From: Alteromonas aquimaris
GTDB taxonomy: Bacteria; Pseudomonadota; Gammaproteobacteria; Enterobacterales; Alteromonadaceae
Direction of reading: 5' to 3'
Assembly (NCBI RefSeq): GCF_026183695.1
Contig: NZ_JAPFRD010000005.1
Location: 368,968-432,967, forward strand
DNA: 64,000 nt
Shown here: positions 9,607 to 18,820 of the stretch, piece after piece
How positions within the stretch are numbered: position 1 is the first letter of the stretch
Layout of the letters: each line of letters starts with the position of its first letter
Notes under the pieces: model-generated
Seen by the model: the letters and a program-made list of their open reading frames with translations, nothing else
Databases searched by the model: none
What the model was told of the DNA's origin: nothing
Made by a program: the position numbers and the translations under genes

Positions 9607-10986
9607 ATGTTTGAGAATCTATCAGAACGTCTCGGTCAAACGCTACGCAATGTCAGTGGCCGAGGGCGCCTTACCGAAGATAATATTAAAGATACGCTAC
9701 GCGAAGTACGCATGGCGCTGCTTGAAGCCGATGTGGCGTTACCCGTGGTAAAAGAGTTTGTCGGCCAGGTAAAAGAAAGGGCAGTAGGTACAGAAGTTAC
9801 TAAGAGCCTTAAACCTGGACAAGTCTTCATTAAAATTGTTCAGTCTGAACTTGAAGCGGTCATGGGCGCGGCAAACGAAAAGCTCAATCTCGCCACCCAG
9901 CCGCCGGCAGTAGTCCTCATGGCTGGTTTGCAAGGGGCAGGTAAAACCACCAGTGTCGGTAAGTTAGCAAAATATCTTACTGAAAGAGAAAAGAAAAAAG
10001 TCATGGTGGTGAGCGCCGACATCTATCGTCCCGCGGCCATTAAACAATTGGAAACCCTGGCTGATGAAGTGGGGGTAGCTTTCCATCCTTCTACCACTGA
10101 ACAAAAGCCAGTCGACATCGTAGAAGGTGCCATTGCTGCTGCACGTAAGCAATTTTATGACGTACTGCTGGTGGATACAGCAGGACGTTTGCATGTCGAT
10201 ACCGACATGATGGATGAAATTAAAGCACTTCATGCCTCCGTAAAGCCCATTGAAACATTATTCGTCGTCGATGCGATGACGGGTCAGGATGCAGCTAATA
10301 CTGCCAAAGCATTTAATGATGCATTGCCTCTGACCGGTGTAATTTTGACCAAGGCTGACGGTGACGCTCGTGGTGGTGCCGCCCTTTCTGTGCGAAAAAT
10401 AACCGGTAAGCCAATAAAATTTATTGGTATGGGGGAGAAAGTCGATGCACTGGAGCCTTTTCATCCTGAGCGTATTGCTTCGCGCATTTTGGGTATGGGA
10501 GACGTATTAAGCCTAATCGAAGAAGTTGAACGTAAAGTTGATAAGGAAAAAGCGCAGAAATTAGCGAAAAAAGTTCAGAAAGGAAAAGGCTTCGACTTGC
10601 AAGATTTTAAAGAGCAATTAGAGCAAATGAAAAATATGGGCGGCATGATGGGCTTAATGGACAAGCTGCCGGGCATGGGTGCGATGGGAGATAAAATTAA
10701 AGAGCAGGCGGGTGATAAGCAATTCAATCAAATGGAAGCTATTATCAATTCTATGACTCCCGCTGAACGAGCTCGTCCCGATATGATCAAGGGATCGCGT
10801 AAACGTCGGATTGCAGCGGGTTCTGGTACCCAAATCCAGGATGTCAATCGGTTGCTCAAACAGTTTATGCAAATGCAGAAGATGATGAAGAAAATGTCAG
10901 GCGGCGGCATGAAAAAGATGATGCGGCAGATGAAAGGGATGATGCCTCCCGGAGGTATGGGAGGGGGGATGTTCCCACCAAGGTAA
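9607..10986 (+). CDS. ffh: Signal recognition particle GTPase Ffh (SRP54)
   Basis: Ffh binds the 4.5S RNA and carries membrane-protein nascent chains to FtsY at the inner membrane. The 459 residues show the N domain (1-90), the GTPase domain with GLQGAGKTT near 105, DTAGR near 190 and TKADGD near 248, and the methionine-rich M domain (about 300-459). The M domain ends in a tail of Met and Gly (GGMKKMMRQMKGMMPPGG). Its usual partner rpsP is not next to it here but 13 kb downstream, see the findings. Confidence 0.98.
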   Translation: MFENLSERLGQTLRNVSGRGRLTEDNIKDTLREVRMALLEADVALPVVKEFVGQVKERAVGTEVTKSLKPGQVFIKIVQSELEAVMGAANEKLNLATQPPAVVLMAGLQGAGKTTSVGKLAKYLTEREKKKVMVVSADIYRPAAIKQLETLADEVGVAFHPSTTEQKPVDIVEGAIAAARKQFYDVLLVDTAGRLHVDTDMMDEIKALHASVKPIETLFVVDAMTGQDAANTAKAFNDALPLTGVILTKADGDARGGAALSVRKITGKPIKFIGMGEKVDALEPFHPERIASRILGMGDVLSLIEEVERKVDKEKAQKLAKKVQKGKGFDLQDFKEQLEQMKNMGGMMGLMDKLPGMGAMGDKIKEQAGDKQFNQMEAIINSMTPAERARPDMIKGSRKRRIAAGSGTQIQDVNRLLKQFMQMQKMMKKMSGGGMKKMMRQMKGMMPPGGMGGGMFPPR

Positions 10987-11059
10987 TTTTATTATTTTGC
11001 GGTTCCGCTGTCTCTTGATTAGACTTAGGTAAAATGTAGGCTTTTTTTTCGAGGGCAGG

Positions 11060-11902
11060 GTGACTGAAATTAGCAAAGTTAAGCTGGTTAAATTTCTGTT
11101 ATTTCTATGTCTCCTACCCTCACTAAACATTGTTGCCGAAGAGTTAGAAGCGCCGCCTTTTTCCATTCAGTGGGCTGTCAGCCCTGCGCCCCCCTTTCAT
11201 ATACTTTCTGGTTCTTTTTACCGTCTTGGCATGTGTGACGTTTTGGTCGATCAACTCACCCGAACGCTCACGCAAGTTCAACATTCTACGGTGGTGATGC
11301 CACATACGCGGATACGAAGGGAAATAGAAAAAAATGCTAATATATGCTTCCCGTGCCTAATAAAGCGCGATGTCAGTCCATGGTACTATTATAGCGATCT
11401 CACAGTAGTACATCCTCCTTTGGGTGTGATCACCACGCGTAAAAATAGAAATGCGTTCAAAGCGGCGGGGATGCTTAAAAAAGGCAGAGTCGCATTGCGT
11501 TCATTAATTAAAGATGACCAATATTTTTTTGGCAAACCCGTAGCGCGCAAATATCCAACGCCCTTACAGGAAATTGTTGAAAGTGTGGCCACGTCCAGGC
11601 ATTTTTTTCCTGTTACCGGAGGTGATGCAGCAACGCGCATCTTGCGCCAAATTTCATTAGGACGGTTGGGCTATACCCTTGAGTATCCTACAGCGCTAAG
11701 ATATTTCTCCCTTACTCAGGGGAAGAACGAACTTGTATTTATTCCAACTCAAGAGTATGGAAATAGAGCGATACCTGGTGCGATTGGTTGTACTAAAAAT
11801 GCGTGGGGAAAGGAAGCGGTTAAAAAAATTAACGCTGCATTGAAAGATGTGGTTAATCATCCTGACTACTTGGCTATTCAGCAATTCTGGCAAGTACGAT
11901 AG
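11060..11902 (+). CDS. Periplasmic solute-binding-like protein (TIGR02285-type)
   Basis: The protein has 280 residues with a signal peptide (KFLLFLCLLPSLNIVAEE). The rest has the look of a type 3 extracellular solute-binding domain: an early PPFxI segment, GMCDVLVDQLTRTL, and a late AIGCTKNAWGKEAVKKINAALKDV helix region. Such stand-alone proteins are common in Alteromonadales and lack a linked permease; the ligand is unknown. The GTG at 11060 is chosen because it follows GAGGGCAGG closely and precedes a good signal peptide. It is the first gene of the segment that parts ffh from rpsP. Confidence 0.7.
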   Translation: MTEISKVKLVKFLLFLCLLPSLNIVAEELEAPPFSIQWAVSPAPPFHILSGSFYRLGMCDVLVDQLTRTLTQVQHSTVVMPHTRIRREIEKNANICFPCLIKRDVSPWYYYSDLTVVHPPLGVITTRKNRNAFKAAGMLKKGRVALRSLIKDDQYFFGKPVARKYPTPLQEIVESVATSRHFFPVTGGDAATRILRQISLGRLGYTLEYPTALRYFSLTQGKNELVFIPTQEYGNRAIPGAIGCTKNAWGKEAVKKINAALKDVVNHPDYLAIQQFWQVR

Positions 11903-11965
11903 TTTAAATATCAGCCTTACATCAATCCGCAATATGTGCGTGCTGTACTGACGCCCCTTAAAATG

Positions 11966-11991
11966 TAAAAAGCCGGACTGGAAGGTCCGGC
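11966..11991 (-). terminator. Intrinsic terminator of the flagellin gene
   Basis: Read on the minus strand, a 7-bp stem GCCGGAC / GTCCGGC with a 6-nt loop (11972-11991) is followed by TTTTT. It lies about 120 bp after the flagellin stop codon and also faces the end of the solute-binding gene. Confidence 0.7.
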
Positions 11992-12112
11992 AACTGCTCA
12001 GTGTTAGGAGAGAATGAGCAAAAAGGAGTGGGAGTTTCCGATACGCCAGGCTCACTAGTTCCTGGCACGCTCCCACATATATTTATTTAATGTTCTTGTT
12101 ATCTGTCAGTTA

Positions 12113-12937
12113 TTAACCTAACAGGGACAGGGCTGCCTGTGGACGCTGTTTCGCCTGTGACAAAATCGTGGTACTGGCTTGCTGTAAAATCTGGTTACGG
12201 GTCAGTTCTGCCGTTTCCGATGCAAAATCGGTATCTTTGATTCGTGAACGGGCCGCTGAGATATTTTCAGCAACGTTGCTCAAGTTACGAATGGTGGACT
12301 GGAAACGGTTCTGCAAAGCACCTAAGTCGGCACGCGCGCCACCAATGGTAGAAATCGCTGCATCAATAGAGGTCAATGCGGCAGCCGCACCGGCTGAAGT
12401 ACTGATATCCAAACCGCCAACGTTTAAGCCAGAGGCACCAAAACCACCCGTTTGCGTTAGCTCTACCTTGATGGTCTGGCCGCTATTTGCGCCCACCTGA
12501 AAGTCAGCTGAATAGCTGCCATTTAAGATGTTTACGCCGTTGAACTGCGTATCAGACGCAATTCGTGACATTTCTGTCTTTAAAGCTGCCACTTCTTTTT
12601 GCAGTGCGCCACGGTCAGCATCGGAGTTAATACCATTTTGCGACTGAATCGCAAGCTGACGGATACGCTGTAATGTATTGGTGGTTTCGTCTAACGCACC
12701 TTCGGCCGTTTGTGACAATGAAATCGCGTCGTTGGCATTACGCACGGCCATGTTCAGACCTTGTACCTGGGTCGTCATACGGTCAGAAATTTGCAGACCT
12801 GCTGCATCGTCAGCAGCGCTGTTGATGCGGAAACCTGATGACAAACGCTCAAATGACGTGTTTAACGCATTGTTGGTATCGAACATTTGACGTTGGGCGT
12901 TTAATGCTGAAACGTTAGTGTTAACAAACATACTCAT
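12113..12937 (-). CDS. fliC: Flagellin
   Basis: A 274-residue flagellin with both conserved ends: the N-terminal coiled-coil region (NTNVSALNAQ, LSSGFRINSAADDAAGLQIS) and the C-terminal region (ADLGALQNRFQSTI, RIKDTDFASETAELTR, ending in LSLLG). The variable middle is very short, about residues 145-190. It forms the filament of a polar flagellum in this group. No other flagellar gene lies near, so it is an orphan copy in the inserted segment. The start is set by a strong GGAGAG just upstream, and a sigma-28-like promoter lies further upstream. Confidence 0.95.
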   Translation of the reverse strand: MSMFVNTNVSALNAQRQMFDTNNALNTSFERLSSGFRINSAADDAAGLQISDRMTTQVQGLNMAVRNANDAISLSQTAEGALDETTNTLQRIRQLAIQSQNGINSDADRGALQKEVAALKTEMSRIASDTQFNGVNILNGSYSADFQVGANSGQTIKVELTQTGGFGASGLNVGGLDISTSAGAAAALTSIDAAISTIGGARADLGALQNRFQSTIRNLSNVAENISAARSRIKDTDFASETAELTRNQILQQASTTILSQAKQRPQAALSLLG

Positions 12938-13054
12938 GGACTCTCTCCTAAACTTAACAACCAGTACTACTGGGATAAAACTTTTAAAGTAAAAAGTAAG
13001 AGGGTAAGCACACTGTTTGTCGTGTTTCTGTCACCCTGCCTTGCTCAGATACTG

Positions 13055-13080
13055 TATCGTCGAAGGAAAAAATTCCTTGA
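13055..13080 (-). promoter_or_regulatory. Candidate sigma-28 (FliA) promoter of the flagellin gene
   Basis: On the minus strand TCAAG is followed after 14 bp by GACGATA, close to the TCAAG-N14-GCCGATA form seen in polar-flagellum bacteria. It would give a leader of about 115 nt for the flagellin gene. Confidence 0.5.
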
Positions 13081-13291
13081 GAAAAAAGTGTAAAAAAACT
13101 GGTTTAAATTAAGAACGCCCATTAAGTGCTTGTTTGTAGGCAAAATCCCTTTGAAACGCACATCAATTCACGCAAGGAAGAGTAGGCGTGTCAAAAAAAT
13201 GTCGCTTTTATGACGGCTTTCCGGCGAATTTGTCGTGGTGGGCCAATACACTTGTCCGAATTTAACTGAACACGACAATTTTCGAAGTTAA

Positions 13292-13321
13292 TTGACATCA
13301 TCAATATGATGACACCACAAT
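13292..13321 (+). promoter_or_regulatory. Promoter of the WYL regulator with an inverted repeat between -35 and -10
   Basis: TTGACA at 13292-13297 is a perfect -35 box. It is followed by the perfect inverted repeat TCATCA-ATA-TGATGA at 13298-13312 and a weak -10 (CACAAT, 13316-13321). A repressor bound to the repeat would block RNA polymerase, so this is a good candidate operator for the WYL protein itself. Confidence 0.45.
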
Positions 13322-13351
13322 GACTGAGGAATTAAATGGGACAAAGATGCC

Positions 13352-14242
13352 ATGACCACACATGATAAATTACAGGAATTAAGCCACTCACAACGAGAAC
13401 GTTTAGCGTTTATTGATTTTAGCTTGCAATATTTTGGCGCGATAAGTCGACAAGATTTAATTAGTCAGTTTGCTACTGGGCTCGCGGCATGCACACGCGA
13501 TTTTACGTTGTATCGTGAACTTGCTCCCGAAAACTTGATCTTGAACCACCCATCCAAACGCTATTTGCGATGTGAGGCCTTCAAACCGCTTTTTCCCCAT
13601 GATCCTGATGTCATTTTAACCAGCCTGAGTCGTGGCTTTGGAAATGGCTTAAGTTCACAATTTAGGGCAAGCGAACAATGTTTACATGCGATGCAACTCA
13701 TTCATCCTGACTCGGCAATAATTGGCCAGTTAATGCGGGCCATCATCAATCGATACCCAATTGACGTTAATTATGTCAGTGTGGCTTCAGGTGCAAAATC
13801 ACGCACTATGGTGCCCCATGCCATCGTTAATAATGGTCATCGCTGGCACGTACGGGCGTTTGACTGTGAACACGGTACCTTCAGAGACTTTGTTTGCACT
13901 CGCTTCAAATCAATTCAACCTGCCAAACGCGATATTATGGAAAGAGAATCGGTTATCAGCGATTCAGGATGGCAACAACTGGTCAGTTTGGAACTCGCTC
14001 CGCATCCTGAAATTGCGCGGCCAGAAGCAATTTATATGGATTACGCTATGCAAAACGGTAAAAAGGTAGTGACCATTCGCGCAGCACTGGCCGCGTACTT
14101 GCTACGCTACTGGCAAGTGGACTGTTCAGCAAAATATCGAATACGCGGACAGGGGTGTCAACTCGCATTAGCAAATCTTGATGTGCTACAACAGATTGAA
14201 AATGCACATCTTGCGCCAGGCGTTGTAGATGGCGGCAGTTAA
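13352..14242 (+). CDS. WYL-domain transcriptional regulator (BrxR/CapW-like)
   Basis: The protein has 296 residues: an N-terminal winged-helix segment (about 10-60), a middle region, a WYL domain with the core GHRWHVRAFDCEHGTFRDF at about 162-180, and a C-terminal dimerisation part (215-290). This order and length match the BrxR/CapW repressors that sit in front of defence operons and bind DNA as dimers. The next gene downstream is the SMC operon, on the same strand after 265 bp. The start is odd: the good GAGGA at 13326-13330 fits better an ATG at 13336, which opens a 9-codon ORF overlapping the start. The link to the SMC operon is inferred from position. Confidence 0.8.
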   Translation: MTTHDKLQELSHSQRERLAFIDFSLQYFGAISRQDLISQFATGLAACTRDFTLYRELAPENLILNHPSKRYLRCEAFKPLFPHDPDVILTSLSRGFGNGLSSQFRASEQCLHAMQLIHPDSAIIGQLMRAIINRYPIDVNYVSVASGAKSRTMVPHAIVNNGHRWHVRAFDCEHGTFRDFVCTRFKSIQPAKRDIMERESVISDSGWQQLVSLELAPHPEIARPEAIYMDYAMQNGKKVVTIRAALAAYLLRYWQVDCSAKYRIRGQGCQLALANLDVLQQIENAHLAPGVVDGGS

Positions 14243-14507
14243 CTTCATTAGAGCTGCCCTTTAATATCACTATTTGAACCTGTGCAAACGCATCAATTCA
14301 TACTAAACTGCGCTTCCAAAAAATAAAATTGAGTTCATCGGCAAAGCGTGATGGTTATTAAATAGCAGAGAACGCACTGCCAGAAGCGCAACTTTTCTTA
14401 ATAGTATTTTGCTTTTTCAGTTCACTTAAATTTCGCGCTTCACACATTGCGAATTTGGAAAACGCCAGATGAATCAACAGATCAGCGATCAATAAATCAG
14501 GAACGCT

Positions 14508-17500
14508 ATGGCCGGTTTAAAACGTATTATATTAATCGACACCCACTTACCTGGAGTGGTGGAACTTAAGCTTGATGGACATACCAATATCTGCGGTACC
14601 AACGCATCAGGCAAAACAACCCTGCAACGTCTTGTCCCAGTGTTTTATGGGGAATACCCGAGCCGGGTTGTCCCTGCTACCCGGGATAGTTTTGAAAAGT
14701 GGTATTTGCCACGCCAATCAAGTTACATAATTTATGAATTTGAGCGTAGTCAGGGGGATTTATGTCAGGCGGTTTTGGCTTCATCAGGCTCGGGCGTCAA
14801 TTATCGATATATTAGTAAACCTTTTGAATTAACTGACTACCTGTATAAAAACCAATCGGGTGAGCACGCCTCTATCGGCATGAACGAACTTGCCAGAAAT
14901 TTGAAGCGCAATAATGTTCTGGTTACCAATCTGCTCAATACTCGAGATTACCGAGCCATACTGCAAAATGACCGAGCAACGCTGAATTCGGTAGCTAACA
15001 GCCGCGAACTGCTAGGCTACGCGAGCATTTTTAGTCTGGCTGAATCCGGCGTGCACCTTCGTCACATTGAGAAACTGGCTAAAGCAGTGCATTCAAAAGA
15101 AGGCAAAATGGAAACGATCAAAGCCATGATTGCTGCTATTTTGGAAGAAGACGGCGTTCAGCCCCCTAGTTCCAACCTCAGCCGTAATCGGGTCGAAGAC
15201 TGGATCCGTGAGTGTCATCTGATAAAAGAATTCGACGCCATTCGTCCAGAGTTCGCCAAGCTAGAGCAGGCTGACCATGCTCTACTACACAGTGAAAAAC
15301 GCCTGGCACAGTTAAAGCAGCAATTCAATTTCGATTTGTCTTATCTTGCCAGCCATATCCAACAAAGCGAGCAACAGCTTGAAGATACGTTACATAGTTT
15401 AAAAACTATTGAAACTGAGTGGGGTACGCAGCGAGATACGTTGAACCAATTGCTTTCCAGTGCAAAAGCGGATGCCAGTAAATATGAAAAAGATCTGGAC
15501 TCAGTTGAACAAGAGTTCGAGGCCTGGCAAGAGCAGGATATTGACACACTAAAGCAAAACGTCAGTAAACTGCCTCAGTGGCTCAGTGAAAGAGAGACGC
15601 TTAACAGTCGGTACCAGTTGTTGACCGAAAAGCACCAGGATGTGCAGTCTGCATTCAACAAACGCCTGGTAGAACTTAATGAGAAACACGCTAGCGAACT
15701 TGAAGCGTTTAGTGAAGAGCGTGAAGCGGCACGAGATAAATTGGATCAGCAAAAAGCTGAGCAACAGGCGCAATTGCAAAGTATTAGAGAGGAATATCAG
15801 CAGCAACTGCAAGTCGAAGCAGCAGCACACCAGAGCCGTTTGAACGACCTTAAAGTCACACAGGCAGAAATTTCTGCCGGTCTCAAAAATGCAGGTTTTA
15901 GTGAATTTGAACAAAGTCAGCTGGATTTGCTGGATGCAGCCATTAAAGAAGCGAGTGTGCGTGAAGATGGTAGTCGTGAGACCCAACGTCGCGCCCAATC
16001 TGAATACCAGGCGGCTGTGAAAGCGCGCGAGGCGGCAAACGGTACACTGGAAAAGGCCCGCGTTGCGTTTCAACAACAGCAAACCCAGGTGAATAAGGTT
16101 GAAGCGCTTCTGTATCCGGGAAATAACAGTTTACTGGAGTTTTTACGCCACGAAAAATCAGGCTGGGAGCAGAGTTTAGGGAAGGTGATTCACCCCCAAC
16201 TGCTATCCCGGAATGATTTAAAGCCGCAACTGCTCGATAGTCACGAGGGTATATTTGGTGTCGGCTTAGATTTAACTTCGGTAGACACACCCGAATACGC
16301 TGAAAGTGAACAAGCGTTGCAGGCAAAACTATCGGCAGCACAAAACCAATTAGCCGAAAAGCTGGCTGAGCAGAATGAAGCCGAAACTCAGCTTTCTACC
16401 GCCAGTGAAAATGTTCGCAACAAGGAACTCGCCCTAAGTAAATGCGAGAGTGAAACCCGCACCAGCGAAGCTAACCGCAAGCGTGCGCAAGCTGATCGCG
16501 ATCAGGTTCATCAGGAATACGTGCAGGCATTAGCAGAGCGCAAACAAGAGGGTAAAAAACGTCTTGCTGCCAACGAAACAACACAAAAAGCTTGTATTGC
16601 ACAACATAATGAAGCGGTTAACGAAATTAAGGACCAGCAGCGTGAAGCGGAAACAGAACAGCAGTTTCATTGGCAACAGTTAATCGCGGATACGCAAGAT
16701 ACGATCCGGCAGATTGAACAGCATATAGTGCGTTCAAAAGAAGCGGCGAAAGCAGATAAGCTTAAGTGCGAGCAGTGGCTGGCGGACGAGTTGGCAAACC
16801 GTGGCGTAGACGTGGATGAAATAGGGACACTGCAAAAACAGCTCAAGCAGATTAAGCATGATATAGACGTTACCGAACGTAATCGTCATAAGGTGAGTGA
16901 GTTTGAGCACTGGTACAAAACGGTTTTCACCGGACACAAAGTGGTGTGGCAAAAAGGTCTGGCAAAGGCCAAAAAAGAAGCGGCGCAGGCACTACGAGAG
17001 CTGGAACAAAGAGGCGCAGAGTACAAGACGACCCGTCAGCAGCTTAAAGATAAGCAGACTGAGCTTGAACATCAATTAAAAACTGCCAAAGAAAACGAAC
17101 ACGATGTTCAACAAATCACCAGACAATTAAGCAAAATGAGTCTGCCTGAGCAAGAACTGGCGAATGAATCAGGCAACACATCAAGCCAGATTGGTCAACG
17201 AATATCAGAAGGGCAATCACTGTTACAGGAACGCCAGCGATTACTCGATGACATCAAAGCGCACGTTGAACATTTTGACCAGTTGATCGCAGCGCAAGCG
17301 GGAACGGGACTATCGGATACGTGGGAGCGCTCGCGGGAAGAATGCGCAGTAATGACGCCGCAGGGTCATAAAAGCGTGGACCATCGCCGATTAGTTAGTC
17401 ATCTCGCGCAGTTACTAAACGTTATTGTGCCGCAAAAACTCCAGGGATTACGTGAGCAGGGACGCATATTCGGTGCAGATTTAACCTCGTTTTACGATGT

Positions 17501-18188
17501 GTTAAAAGATATTGACACCCGTATCGTCAGTCAGAGTAAACGCATCAGTAAAGAAGTTGATGAAGAATTGTTCTTAGATGGGGTATCAAATTCTGCGGTT
17601 AAGATCCGATCTCGCATCTCAGAATTAGAGTTCTGGCCAGAACTGACCCAGTTCAACCATTTGTATGAAGAATGGATTGCCTCAGGGAGCGTAGCGCTAC
17701 CTGACGATGATTACGCCATGAGCATGCGCAGGGTGTTAGACATTTTAGGTCGAGCAGCACTTTCCGGAGGCATAAGTAACCTGCTGGATATTGAATTACA
17801 CATAAAAGAAGGTAATTCCGATTTAATTATCCGCACCGATCGGCAGTTAAATGAGTCGTCCAGTCATGGGATGGCTTACCTGATTTTATGTAAGTTCCTG
17901 CTCGCCTTTACACGGCTGTTAAGAGGTAAGGCTGATGCTATTATCCACTGGCCGATAGATGAATTAGGCACATTGCATCAAAATAACGTGAAGAAAATTT
18001 TCGATGCCTGTCAGAAAAATAATATCTCTGTGGTCGGCGCATTCCCTAACCCTGAATCCGAAGTATTATCATTATTCGCCAACCGTTATTTGATCGATAA
18101 AGCAACCCGTCAGTTACAGGTAGTGCAGCCTCGAGTTAGCGCCATTAGCGAATTGATTAAGAAGCGTCAGCAGGAGGTGGAAGCATGA
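14508..18188 (+). CDS. SMC/MukB-like ATPase of a Wadjet/MksBEFG-type system
   Basis: The protein has 1226 residues in the SMC plan. A Walker A motif GTNASGKT lies at residues 30-37. Long coiled coils fill about 270-1000. The C-terminal head holds a Walker B-like IIHWPIDELG near residues 1145-1155 and a degenerate signature NESSSHGMAYLIL before it. The N-terminal stretch (LIDTHLPGVVEL, VPVFYGEYPSRVVP) fits the family I remember as DUF3584. In Wadjet the ATPase (JetC) extrudes loops of plasmid DNA so that the Toprim partner can cut circles. Its stop overlaps the next start (ATGA, 18185-18188), so the genes are translationally coupled. Family and role are solid as SMC-like; the exact subtype is not settled. 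Confidence 0.85.
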   Translation: MAGLKRIILIDTHLPGVVELKLDGHTNICGTNASGKTTLQRLVPVFYGEYPSRVVPATRDSFEKWYLPRQSSYIIYEFERSQGDLCQAVLASSGSGVNYRYISKPFELTDYLYKNQSGEHASIGMNELARNLKRNNVLVTNLLNTRDYRAILQNDRATLNSVANSRELLGYASIFSLAESGVHLRHIEKLAKAVHSKEGKMETIKAMIAAILEEDGVQPPSSNLSRNRVEDWIRECHLIKEFDAIRPEFAKLEQADHALLHSEKRLAQLKQQFNFDLSYLASHIQQSEQQLEDTLHSLKTIETEWGTQRDTLNQLLSSAKADASKYEKDLDSVEQEFEAWQEQDIDTLKQNVSKLPQWLSERETLNSRYQLLTEKHQDVQSAFNKRLVELNEKHASELEAFSEEREAARDKLDQQKAEQQAQLQSIREEYQQQLQVEAAAHQSRLNDLKVTQAEISAGLKNAGFSEFEQSQLDLLDAAIKEASVREDGSRETQRRAQSEYQAAVKAREAANGTLEKARVAFQQQQTQVNKVEALLYPGNNSLLEFLRHEKSGWEQSLGKVIHPQLLSRNDLKPQLLDSHEGIFGVGLDLTSVDTPEYAESEQALQAKLSAAQNQLAEKLAEQNEAETQLSTASENVRNKELALSKCESETRTSEANRKRAQADRDQVHQEYVQALAERKQEGKKRLAANETTQKACIAQHNEAVNEIKDQQREAETEQQFHWQQLIADTQDTIRQIEQHIVRSKEAAKADKLKCEQWLADELANRGVDVDEIGTLQKQLKQIKHDIDVTERNRHKVSEFEHWYKTVFTGHKVVWQKGLAKAKKEAAQALRELEQRGAEYKTTRQQLKDKQTELEHQLKTAKENEHDVQQITRQLSKMSLPEQELANESGNTSSQIGQRISEGQSLLQERQRLLDDIKAHVEHFDQLIAAQAGTGLSDTWERSREECAVMTPQGHKSVDHRRLVSHLAQLLNVIVPQKLQGLREQGRIFGADLTSFYDVLKDIDTRIVSQSKRISKEVDEELFLDGVSNSAVKIRSRISELEFWPELTQFNHLYEEWIASGSVALPDDDYAMSMRRVLDILGRAALSGGISNLLDIELHIKEGNSDLIIRTDRQLNESSSHGMAYLILCKFLLAFTRLLRGKADAIIHWPIDELGTLHQNNVKKIFDACQKNNISVVGAFPNPESEVLSLFANRYLIDKATRQLQVVQPRVSAISELIKKRQQEVEA

Positions 18189-18820
18189 TCACCGAACAGG
18201 GAAGAGTATTAGAATTATTATTGTCCGGGTCGTTTATTTGTCAAATCACTGATGAGGACGCCTGGCGCTACCTGAAGTCTACTCCAAACAGCGACAAAAT
18301 AGAGAGTCAGTTAAATGTGCTTAACCGGACATTGGCCACCGCCGCTGACGGCGACGTGTTTTTTGCCGCCTATCAGACGTTGGCTGACGCTGAGCGCAAA
18401 GTGTTGGGAAACCAATTTCAGGAAATTTCCAGCAACTTATTGCCGCTGGTCGAATGGTTGCTTTTGGTGCAACAGGCGGCGGGCAACGACGTACCTGTGA
18501 CGCAGGGCAGTGCAATTCGATTAAACGAGTTACAAAGCACGATCGAAGATACACCAGCCTATGCAGAACAGCTGGAAAAAATATCCCGCTATCGTTTGTT
18601 TGGCTCGACCAGCACGTCACTGGATGGACAAATTAAACAGGTTTTCAAGCGCTTGACCGACTTAGGCTATTTAATAAAACCTAATCAGGAAAAACAGATT
18701 TTTCTGGCAACTGGAAAAATTGAATACCTGTACGAGGTGATCCGGTTTATCGATGAAACCGAAGCCTTATCTCTTTCCGAGCAAGCAGATCAAGCTGTGC
18801 AGCAAGGGAGCCTGTTATAA
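18185..18820 (+). CDS. MksE/JetB-like small subunit of the SMC complex
   Basis: A 211-residue, mainly helical protein that sits where MukE/MksE/JetB sits, directly after the SMC gene with a 4-bp overlap. A winged-helix-like segment (YRLFGSTSTSLDGQIKQVFK to LTDLGYLIKP) lies around residues 138-168, followed by the short hairpin KQIFLATGKIEYLYEV, typical of this family. In the complex it would bridge the kleisin and the SMC head and bind DNA. The assignment rests on size, fold-like pattern and operon position. Confidence 0.7.
   Translation: MITEQGRVLELLLSGSFICQITDEDAWRYLKSTPNSDKIESQLNVLNRTLATAADGDVFFAAYQTLADAERKVLGNQFQEISSNLLPLVEWLLLVQQAAGNDVPVTQGSAIRLNELQSTIEDTPAYAEQLEKISRYRLFGSTSTSLDGQIKQVFKRLTDLGYLIKPNQEKQIFLATGKIEYLYEVIRFIDETEALSLSEQADQAVQQGSLL

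Larger units (their letters stand above)
12938..13351. other. 414-bp divergent intergenic stretch between flagellin and WYL regulator
   Basis: This region holds the flagellin leader and its candidate sigma-28 promoter on one side and the promoter/operator of the WYL regulator on the other. No ORF with coding character is visible. Confidence 0.6.

Noticed and set aside
15549..16082. Long minus-strand frame inside the SMC gene
   Set aside because: It is the shadow of the Gln/Glu-rich coiled coil, which gives few stops on the opposite strand.
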